From an uncultured Lachnospiraceae bacterium (GTDB lineage Bacteria > Bacillota > Clostridia > Lachnospirales > Lachnospiraceae): DNA of 64,000 nucleotides. A program made the translations under genes and the position numbers. The notes beneath the pieces are model-generated. The model did not search any database, was not told the DNA's origin, and saw only the letters and a program-made list of their open reading frames with translations. How positions within the stretch are numbered: the stretch's first letter is position 1; each line of letters starts with the position of its first letter. Shown here in pieces: positions 17,088 through 24,447 of this stretch. Location of the stretch: the NCBI GenBank assembly GCA_934351255.1, contig CAKRJH010000009.1, positions 40,825-104,824 on the forward strand, written 5' to 3'.

Positions 17088-18110
17088 ATGAAATGGATCA
17101 AATACGAATGCAGGACGACGACCGCAGCCGCAGAACTGGCCGGTGAGATCCTGTATGCACACGGGATTACCGGGTTTGAGGTCACAGATCATGTGCCCCT
17201 GACTCCCGAGGAAGAAAAGCAGATGTACACCGATATTCCTGCGGACCGCGGCGTCGATGACGGAACCGCGGTTCTGACCTTCTACACGCAGCCGCAGGAC
17301 GAGGAGATGGACTTTTACAGCACCGGCTCCTCCCTGCGTGATGAGCGGCTGGAAGAATCTGTCGAGATACTTCCGCCCGATGAGCTGGTACAGGCCATCC
17401 GTTCCGACTTTGCCGCATGGGGATTTCCGGAGCCGGACATCATCTGTTCGATACAGGACGATGCGGACTGGAAAGACAAATGGAAAGAAAACTTTACGGC
17501 ATTCCGGGTCGCACCGGATATTATCATCAAACCGGTCTGGGAAGACCGTCCCGACTTTGCTACTCCGCAGGATCATATTCTTGAGATCGAGCCGGGTTCC
17601 TCGTTTGGCACAGGCACCCATGAGACGACCAAACTGTGTCTCCTGGCTCTGCGCAAACACATCCGCCCTGACACCACCATTCTGGACGCAGGCTGTGGCA
17701 GCGGCATACTCGCCATCTCCGCCCTGATCAGCGGTGCACTCTCTGCCTTCTGTCTGGATATTGACCCGAGTGCAGTCACCGGTACGCTGGAAAACGCATC
17801 GCTCAACCACCTCGACGATTCCAGACTCACAGCGATCCAGGCTAATATTCTGGAGGATTCTTCCCAGGTACACGCCATGCATCCTGAGCCGTTCCAGATC
17901 GTCGTGGCCAATATCCTGGCAGATGTGATCATCCCGCTGGCCGGTGTCATTCCGGAATTTCTGCAGCCCGGCGGACTCTTTATCTCCTCCGGTATTCTGG
18001 CCGAGAAAGCCGATCTCGTAGAACAGGCTCTGGTGGAACACCATTTCCGCATTCAGTCCAGAGACACTCTTGGCGACTGGGTCAGCTTTACCGCCCGGCT
18101 TGAAGATTAA
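17088..18110 (+). CDS. prmA: Ribosomal protein L11 methyltransferase
   Basis: PrmA trimethylates L11 using S-adenosylmethionine. The 340-residue protein has an N-terminal substrate-recognition domain, the linker motif GSSFGTGTHETTKLCL, the SAM-binding glycine loop ILDAGCGSGILAISAL, and the catalytic VVANILADVIIPL (NxLxx type). The ATG at 17088 has AAAGGAA upstream; the reading frame extends further upstream but without family similarity. Convergent with secDF; a strong shared hairpin separates them. Confidence 0.94.
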   Translation: MKWIKYECRTTTAAAELAGEILYAHGITGFEVTDHVPLTPEEEKQMYTDIPADRGVDDGTAVLTFYTQPQDEEMDFYSTGSSLRDERLEESVEILPPDELVQAIRSDFAAWGFPEPDIICSIQDDADWKDKWKENFTAFRVAPDIIIKPVWEDRPDFATPQDHILEIEPGSSFGTGTHETTKLCLLALRKHIRPDTTILDAGCGSGILAISALISGALSAFCLDIDPSAVTGTLENASLNHLDDSRLTAIQANILEDSSQVHAMHPEPFQIVVANILADVIIPLAGVIPEFLQPGGLFISSGILAEKADLVEQALVEHHFRIQSRDTLGDWVSFTARLED

Positions 18111-18150
18111 CGTTTCGCTGCATTACAGCAATTTTCTCTTACTCCGCAAA

Positions 18151-18188
18151 AGAGGCGTGCTCTCAGATCACTCTGAGAGCACGCCTCT
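18151..18188. terminator. Bidirectional terminator between prmA and secDF
   Basis: Perfect 17-bp stem (18151-18167 with 18172-18188, loop TCAC). On each side a short T-rich tract follows, so it can serve both convergent genes. A second small hairpin (ATCCGG/CCGGAT, 18196-18212) lies at the secDF end. Confidence 0.8.
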
Positions 18189-18213
18189 TGGTTTATCCGG
18201 AACTACCGGATCA

Positions 18214-20457
18214 TTATTTTGTATGGTTATGTGCAAGTTTTCCCTTCTTTAATACAAACCACAGGGTACCTGTGATACATACGGAAGAATAAGCACCGCA
18301 GATGATACCTGCCATCAGTGGTACTGCAAAGTCTCTGACAGACTCCACACCGAGCAGTGCAAGCATGAATACCATGATGAAGGTCGTCAATGAGGTATTG
18401 ATACTACGTGTCAGGGTCTGAGTGATACTCTCATTGACCAGTTTCTCAATCGCCTCCGGACTTTTCTTCGTACCCAGATTCTCACGGATACGGTCGAAGA
18501 TAACGATCGTTGCATTGATGGAGTAACCGACGATCGTCAGCATACATGCAATGAATGTGTTACCTACGGAAATACGAACCGCTGCATATACCAGCAGTAC
18601 TACCAGTACGTCATGCAGCAATGCGAGTACGGCGGATCCTGCAAAGACAATATCCTTGAAACGGAACCAGATATACAGAAGCATACAGATCGCTGCCACA
18701 ATAACGGCGATGATCGCGTCACTCTTCATCTCATCAGATACAGATGCACTGATGGTCTGCCACTGGATATTATCCTCTTTTACCTTGTAGGTGTCTACCA
18801 GGGTATCTGTCAGTTTGTTTCTCTGACTCTCGCTCAGTTCGACGGTCTTGACAGACAGTGCATTCTCACCTGCCACGTCAGAGATCACGACATCATTGGA
18901 GCCGCTCAGATCGATAAATGTCTTCTCAATATCTTTCTTCAGATCAGTGTCTACCTTGGTGTCGCTGTTAAAGGTAATGTCATAAGTAGTACCACCCATG
19001 AAATCCAGACCGTAATTTAATACGTTGCCGATCGTCGCCTTATTGACAAAGAGCATAACGATACATGCTGCGATCAGAACACCGGAGATTGCAAAGAACT
19101 TCTTTCTGTGCTTTACAAATGGGATGGTCTTGCGCTCCTTCTCCACACCGAAGAACTTCGCCTTGTTCAGTCCCAGTGCATAGAATGCATTCAGAACCAC
19201 GCGGGTAATGTACAGCGCAGTAAACATGGATAATACGATACCAATAGCCAGGGTCGTTGCGAATCCCTTAACGGTACCGGATCCCTTCATATACAGAACG
19301 GCTGCTGCGATCAGGGTGGTCACGTTACCATCGACGATCGCGGACAGAGCCTTGTCAAAACCAAGTTTGATACTGGTCTGTACGGATTTACCCTTGGCCA
19401 GTTCCTCCCGGATACGGGTAAAGATAATGACGTTGGCATCCACCGCCATACCAAGGTTCAGGATAATACCTGCCACACCAGGAAGAGTCAGTGTGATATC
19501 CAGTACATTGAGCACTACCAGCAGAGCTACCAGATATAAGCAAAGAGCAATAGATGCTGCCACACCAGGAATACGGTAAATCACGATCATGAATAAGATG
19601 ATCAGTGCAAAACCGATCGCACCGGCGATCAAACTGGTGTTGATGGCATCAAGACCAAGCTGTGCACCTACTACCTGTGACTGGATCTCCTTGAGTTCCA
19701 GAGGCAGGGCACCGATACGGATACCGCTGGCCAGTTCTTCTGCCTCATCGTATGTCTTGAAGCTTCCGGAAATCTGACATTTTCCGTCGGTGATGGCTGA
19801 CTGTACAGCCGGTGCGGAAAGAACCTCTCCGTCATAAATGATGTAAATCTGCTTTTTGCCGTCCTCATAAGCCTTGGTAGAAGCCTTTGCAAACTTTCTT
19901 CCACCCTTGGAGGTGAAGGTCAGATCTACCACATATTCTTTGTTCTTGGTGGTCTGGTCCTGTGTCGTTCCGGCCTCCGCCTTCTTGACATCAGAACCGC
20001 TGCAGATGACATCGGACTTCTTATAACTTACGTGGTTGTCCTTGTCGTATTTGACATTTCCGTCATCATCCTTCTCCAGGTCATCCACGTAGACGAAATC
20101 CAGGGAACCTTCTTTTCCCATACCCTGAAGTACTTCCTCTGCGGAGGAATCGTCTACGTCAGGAATGTCGATAACGATACGGTTGCTGCCCTCCTGGACT
20201 ACAGAAGACTCGGTACTGTATACCTCGGCACGTTTCTGCATCTTGCTAATCGTGTCCTTCATCTCTGTATCGGTCGGATTGCTCTTGGTCGCCTGATACT
20301 TGATGCTGACACCACCGGCCAGATCAAGACCCAGTCGGATATTCTGTGCGCTTCCCTTGTGAGCCGAACCAAGACCCACCAGAGTGGTGTAACCACAGAA
20401 TGCGATGACTGCCAGCACAACAATAAGGCTGAGCAGTCCTTTTCTCTTGCTCTTCAT
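18214..20457 (-). CDS. secDF: SecDF fusion, protein-export membrane protein
   Basis: SecD and SecF, which use the proton gradient to help SecYEG export, are fused in one 747-residue chain. The SecD half has a signal-anchor near residues 8-30, a long periplasmic-type P1 domain (to about 260) and TM segments with the conserved GMAVDANVIIFTRIREEL. The SecF half (from about 445) repeats the layout, with LDFMGGTTYDI and VGYSINATIVIFDRIRENL. The fusion is common in Firmicutes. The ATG at 20457 has AAAGGAG upstream. yajC and tgt lie upstream on the same strand. Confidence 0.95.
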   Translation of the reverse strand: MKSKRKGLLSLIVVLAVIAFCGYTTLVGLGSAHKGSAQNIRLGLDLAGGVSIKYQATKSNPTDTEMKDTISKMQKRAEVYSTESSVVQEGSNRIVIDIPDVDDSSAEEVLQGMGKEGSLDFVYVDDLEKDDDGNVKYDKDNHVSYKKSDVICSGSDVKKAEAGTTQDQTTKNKEYVVDLTFTSKGGRKFAKASTKAYEDGKKQIYIIYDGEVLSAPAVQSAITDGKCQISGSFKTYDEAEELASGIRIGALPLELKEIQSQVVGAQLGLDAINTSLIAGAIGFALIILFMIVIYRIPGVAASIALCLYLVALLVVLNVLDITLTLPGVAGIILNLGMAVDANVIIFTRIREELAKGKSVQTSIKLGFDKALSAIVDGNVTTLIAAAVLYMKGSGTVKGFATTLAIGIVLSMFTALYITRVVLNAFYALGLNKAKFFGVEKERKTIPFVKHRKKFFAISGVLIAACIVMLFVNKATIGNVLNYGLDFMGGTTYDITFNSDTKVDTDLKKDIEKTFIDLSGSNDVVISDVAGENALSVKTVELSESQRNKLTDTLVDTYKVKEDNIQWQTISASVSDEMKSDAIIAVIVAAICMLLYIWFRFKDIVFAGSAVLALLHDVLVVLLVYAAVRISVGNTFIACMLTIVGYSINATIVIFDRIRENLGTKKSPEAIEKLVNESITQTLTRSINTSLTTFIMVFMLALLGVESVRDFAVPLMAGIICGAYSSVCITGTLWFVLKKGKLAHNHTK

Positions 20458-20589
20458 GTTACTTATCTCCTTTTTACTAACTACTTTGCGGCCGTCTGCT
20501 CCTGCATGGGACAAACGACCAAACTAACGGTCATTATACCATAGTTCCGTGTTTATTGGCAAGCATTCCCGTCAGTCTGCATCGCCGGA

Positions 20590-20913
20590 TTATTTCTCCG
20601 AACTCTGCTTGTCGATTTCGACAATATTTTCTTTGCGCATCGGGATACGGCAGTTTTTGTTGTTACCGAACTCAACGATCACAACTTCATCGGTAATGTC
20701 CACGATCACGCCGTAAAATCCACTGGTTGTCAGCACACTGTCTCCGCGCTCCAGCGTGGTCAGAAGCGAATCGTGTTCCTTCTGCTTTTTCTTCTGCGGA
20801 CGGATCGCAAAAAACCAGAATACACCGATTACTGCGGCGTAGATAACGATCATTGAAACGATCTGCTGACCTCCTGTTGCGGCATTTCCTGCCAGAAAAC
20901 TGATTGTACTCAT
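20590..20913 (-). CDS. yajC: YajC family preprotein translocase subunit
   Basis: A 107-residue single-pass membrane protein (TM about 19-38, MIVIYAAVIGVFWFFAIRPQ) with the typical basic stretch KKKQKEHDSLLTTLERGD and a cytoplasmic SH3-like tail (GFYGVIVDITDEVVIVE). YajC associates with SecDF. The start overlaps the tgt stop by 4 nt. Confidence 0.93.
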   Translation of the reverse strand: MSTISFLAGNAATGGQQIVSMIVIYAAVIGVFWFFAIRPQKKKQKEHDSLLTTLERGDSVLTTSGFYGVIVDITDEVVIVEFGNNKNCRIPMRKENIVEIDKQSSEK

Positions 20914-22043
20914 GATAATCCTCCATTCAACTGTTCTAATTTTGCTTTTTTATAGTCCTGAAAACGACCCTGTTCGATCGCTTCCCGAATTTCTTCCATA
21001 AGGTGATTGTAGAAATACAGATTGTGTGTCACCATAAAACGCAGCCCCAGCATCTCCTTGGCCTTTAACAGATGTCTGATGTAGGCTCTGGAGTATTTGC
21101 GGCATACCGGACAGTCACAGGTTTCATCCAATGGTCTGTCGTCGCGCTCATACCGTGCATTCATCAGATTCATCTTGCCGTGATTGGTGTAGGCATGTCC
21201 ATGGCGCCCGTTTCGCGCAGGATAGACACAGTCAAAGAAATCGACACCTCTCTCCACGGATTCCAGAATATTGGCCGGAGTTCCGACACCCATCAGGTAC
21301 GTCGGCTTGTCCTCCGGAAGATATGGGACGGTCTCATCCAGAATGTGGTACATCTGCTCATGGCTCTCGCCCACCGCCAGACCACCTAACGCATACCCAT
21401 CCAGATCCAGTTCCGAAATACGCTTGGCATGCTCAATGCGGATGTCCTCAAAGGTACCGCCCTGGTTGATTCCAAACAGCATCTGCTCAGGGTTGATCGT
21501 TGTCTCCAACCGATTCAGACGATCCATCTCTTTCTTGCATCTCTCCAGCCAGCGGCTCGTGCGATCCACAGAATCCTGCATGTACTTGCGCGTGGCAGGA
21601 TGTGGCGGACATTCGTCAAATGCCATGGCGATCGTCGATGCCAGATTGGACTGGATCTGCATACTCTCCTCCGGTCCCATGAAAATCCTGTGACCGTCAA
21701 TGTGGGAGCGGAACGTCACACCCTCCTCCCGGATCTTGCGCAGCCCCGCCAGGGAAAACACCTGAAATCCACCGGAATCAGTCAGGATCGGTTTGTCCCA
21801 CACCGCAAAGCGATGAAGACCTCCCATATCATGAACCACGTCATCGCCCGGTCTCACATGGAGATGGTAGGTGTTGCACAGCATGATCTGGGTGCGGATG
21901 TCGCGAAGATCATCCGTGGACACAGCTCCCTTGATCGCGCCGATCGTCCCGACATTCATAAACACCGGTGTCTGGACCGTACCATGCACAGTTGTAAACT
22001 CCGCCCGCTTCGCGCGTCCGTCTTTGCATAATATCTTATACAT
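20910..22043 (-). CDS. tgt: tRNA-guanine transglycosylase
   Basis: Tgt exchanges guanine-34 for preQ1 in tRNAs with GUN anticodons (queuosine pathway). The 377-residue protein shows TDSGGFQVFSLAGLRK with the active-site Asp, DFFDCVYPARNGRHGHAYT with the nucleophile Asp, and the zinc site CDCPVCRKYSRAYIRHLLKA. The tgt-yajC-secDF order is widespread; queA is not next to it here. Confidence 0.96.
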   Translation of the reverse strand: MYKILCKDGRAKRAEFTTVHGTVQTPVFMNVGTIGAIKGAVSTDDLRDIRTQIMLCNTYHLHVRPGDDVVHDMGGLHRFAVWDKPILTDSGGFQVFSLAGLRKIREEGVTFRSHIDGHRIFMGPEESMQIQSNLASTIAMAFDECPPHPATRKYMQDSVDRTSRWLERCKKEMDRLNRLETTINPEQMLFGINQGGTFEDIRIEHAKRISELDLDGYALGGLAVGESHEQMYHILDETVPYLPEDKPTYLMGVGTPANILESVERGVDFFDCVYPARNGRHGHAYTNHGKMNLMNARYERDDRPLDETCDCPVCRKYSRAYIRHLLKAKEMLGLRFMVTHNLYFYNHLMEEIREAIEQGRFQDYKKAKLEQLNGGLS

Positions 22044-22070
22044 ACGTTCTTCCTCTTCTAACCTGTTCTC

Positions 22071-22505
22071 TTACTTGCGGAAAAACTCCGCAACGATCCG
22101 GATTGCAATGATCACCAGCGCAATCGGAACGAGTACTGTTACGGTAAATTTCAGCAGAGCACCCAGTATAATAAAGACAACCAGTATCACAGCCACGCCG
22201 ATCGCCACACTCTTGATCCGGTCCCAGATCCCTGTCTGCGCAGTTCCTTCATAGGTGTAAGACTGCTCTTCATATACCTCATGAACCGGACGTGTACCCT
22301 CCTGTCCATGTCCTGCTTCATAGCTGCTGATAATGGTCCGGCAGATCATACGCGGATCTCCCAGCTCCTCACAGACCGCTTCCTCGCTCTTGCCACTGTT
22401 CTGAAAATATGCATCATAATACCGGATATTCTCCTGAACCACAGCGGACGGCAGCGACTGTGCCAGCGTCTCTCCCATAATGGTCAAAAATTCTTTTTTG
22501 GTCAT
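22071..22505 (-). CDS. HAAS/DUF1700-type membrane protein
   Basis: The 144-residue protein has an N-terminal helical HAAS-like domain (MTKKEFLTIMGETLAQSLPS to SSYEAG, about 1-60) and two adjacent hydrophobic segments near the C-terminus (about 93-140). Such proteins usually follow a PadR-type regulator and may sense or sequester it; none is encoded here. The ATG at 22505 has only a weak GAGAG ribosome site. It lies between fba and tgt and may share their transcript. Confidence 0.6.
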   Translation of the reverse strand: MTKKEFLTIMGETLAQSLPSAVVQENIRYYDAYFQNSGKSEEAVCEELGDPRMICRTIISSYEAGHGQEGTRPVHEVYEEQSYTYEGTAQTGIWDRIKSVAIGVAVILVVFIILGALLKFTVTVLVPIALVIIAIRIVAEFFRK

Positions 22506-22534
22506 AATCACTCTCTCACTCAACTGTATACGCA

Positions 22535-22569
22535 AACAGCTTTGCAGCCGAAGCGACTGCAAAGCTGTT
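22535..22569 (-). terminator. Terminator-like hairpin after fba
   Basis: 13-bp perfect arms (22535-22547 with 22557-22569) lie 29 nt past the fba stop. The following tract is GTTTGCG, so the T-run is short and some read-through to the HAAS gene is likely. Confidence 0.65.
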
Positions 22570-22597
22570 CCTCGTATCATGATCTGGTCATGTCTGA

Positions 22598-23467
22598 TTA
22601 TTCAAATGCTTTACCAACGGATCCAAATAATTCCATCTTCTCTTTTACAGTAGCCTTGATAGCCTCTGCACCAGGAGCTAACAGCTTACGAGGATCAAAT
22701 CCTTTGCCCTCTTTGTCCTTGCCGGCCTCGATGTACTCGCGGGTAGCTTCCTGGAAGGATAACTGGCACTCTGTGTTTACATTGATCTTGGAAACGCCAA
22801 GTGAGATGGCTTTCTTGATCATGTCAGCAGGAATACCTGTACCACCGTGAAGAACTAATGGCATCTCACCTGTCTTTGCCTGGATCGCATCCAGAGTCTC
22901 AAAGCTCAGTCCTGCCCAGTTCTCTGGGTACTTACCATGAATGTTACCGATACCTGCTGCCAGCATATCAACACCCAGATCTGCAATGATCTTGCACTCT
23001 TCCGGATCAGCACACTCACCGGCACCGATGACACCGTCTTCCTCACCACCGATGGAACCTACCTCACACTCAATGGAAAGACCTAAGTTGTGAGCGACAT
23101 GAATCAGCTCAGTAGACTTTGCAAGGTTCTCCTCAAATGGGAAATGAGAACCATCGAACATGATGGATGTAAAACCAGCCTTGATGCATTTGTAGCATCC
23201 TTCGTAAGTACCATGGTCTAAGTGAAGTGCTACAGGAACTGTGATTCCCAGTTCCTCATCCATAGCTTTAACCATAGCTGCTACGGTCTTGAAACCTGTC
23301 ATATACTTACCGGCACCCTCAGATACACCTAAGATAACCGGGCTCTTTAACTCCTCAGCAGTTAACAGAATAGACTTTGTCCACTCTAAGTTGTTGATGT
23401 TGAACTGACCAACTGCATAGTGACCAGCTTTTGCTTTCTTTAACATTTCGGTTGCTGAAACTAACAT
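22598..23467 (-). CDS. fba: Class II fructose-1,6-bisphosphate aldolase
   Basis: Glycolytic zinc-dependent aldolase, 289 residues. Metal and substrate motifs are visible: VALHLDHGTYEGCYKCIKAG, FDGSHFPFEEN, IECEVGSIGGEEDG, GIGNIHGKYPE, VLHGGTGIP and SKINVNTECQ. Codon use is strongly biased to a few codons, as expected for a highly expressed gene. A TATAAT hexamer (23538-23533) lies upstream without a good -35. The start at 23467 has GGAGG upstream. Confidence 0.96.
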   Translation of the reverse strand: MLVSATEMLKKAKAGHYAVGQFNINNLEWTKSILLTAEELKSPVILGVSEGAGKYMTGFKTVAAMVKAMDEELGITVPVALHLDHGTYEGCYKCIKAGFTSIMFDGSHFPFEENLAKSTELIHVAHNLGLSIECEVGSIGGEEDGVIGAGECADPEECKIIADLGVDMLAAGIGNIHGKYPENWAGLSFETLDAIQAKTGEMPLVLHGGTGIPADMIKKAISLGVSKINVNTECQLSFQEATREYIEAGKDKEGKGFDPRKLLAPGAEAIKATVKEKMELFGSVGKAFE

Positions 23468-23595
23468 AAATCGAACCCTCCATTTTGTAATTTTGCAGAC
23501 ACCGCCTGCCGTTATTTACTATAACCGTGCCTATTATACCCCATTTATCACAAAAAGGGAATAAAAATTCTGTGAAATCCTCAAAAAAGTCACAT

Positions 23596-24432
23596 TTACC
23601 GGAAAAGTTCCCGGATTTCGTCCATCTTTTCCATGGCCAGACGATACCCCATCCGATAACTTGCCTCCAGCACCTTGATGTCACCCTCCAGGCTGGCCAG
23701 CGGATACTGCGGGCGGATGATCACGACCCGTCCCATCTGCTCCAGTCTCTCGCACAGTTTCACCGACTCATTGTACTTGTGGTAGCGGGTCAATATGCGG
23801 TGTGCCACCTTCGGATATCTGTACCGAAGTGCCAGTGCTCCGAGCTTGTTGGATCCCTGACACGTCTTCTCAAAGCCCTCCGGCTGGGTCAGCACGACCA
23901 ATGCCTTTTTCTGTCCGTCGTGAAGCAGTTTGTCGATCGGGATCGGATTGGACAGTCCGCCGTCAAAATACTCTCTGCCGCCAATCTTGCCGGGCGGCAG
24001 AAGCAATGGCATGGCGCAGCTCGCCAGCAGCACTTCATAGGTATCATCCACGTCCTCATTGGTAAAATAGCATGCCTTGCCTGTCTGTGCATCTGTCGTC
24101 ACCGCCACAAATTTGCAGTGTCCGTCCTGAAATGTCCTGCGGTCAAACGGTTCCAGTTCCTGCGGAATGGTGCGGAACACGAAATCCACACCGAACAGAC
24201 TGTGATCCGTCAGCAGATTTCGCTTGCCGACATACCGTGGATCATTGCGGTAATGTTCAATGATCCTCCAGTTTCTTCCTCTCTGTCTCGACACATAGGA
24301 CACTCCGTAGGCACTGCCCGCAGACACTCCGATGCAATACGGAAATTCAATCTTTTCATCCAGAAGTGCATCCATCACTCCACAACTGAACACGGAACGA
24401 AATGTTCCACCCTCAAACAATACTCCTGGCAC
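23596..24432 (-). CDS. Patatin-like phospholipase family protein
   Basis: The 278-residue protein has the patatin catalytic dyad: the nucleophile serine in IGVSAGSAYGVSY (GxSxG) and Asp in EYFDGGLSNPIPI. A glycine-rich oxyanion region, VLFEGGTFRSVFS, opens the domain. No signal peptide or membrane segment is seen, so it should act on lipids in the cytoplasm or at the inner face. The GTG start at 24432 has AGGAG 9 nt upstream and lies 15 nt from the stop of the CotH-type gene, so cotranscription is likely. Confidence 0.85.
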   Translation of the reverse strand: MPGVLFEGGTFRSVFSCGVMDALLDEKIEFPYCIGVSAGSAYGVSYVSRQRGRNWRIIEHYRNDPRYVGKRNLLTDHSLFGVDFVFRTIPQELEPFDRRTFQDGHCKFVAVTTDAQTGKACYFTNEDVDDTYEVLLASCAMPLLLPPGKIGGREYFDGGLSNPIPIDKLLHDGQKKALVVLTQPEGFEKTCQGSNKLGALALRYRYPKVAHRILTRYHKYNESVKLCERLEQMGRVVIIRPQYPLASLEGDIKVLEASYRMGYRLAMEKMDEIRELFR

Positions 24433-24447
24433 AACCGGTCACTCCTC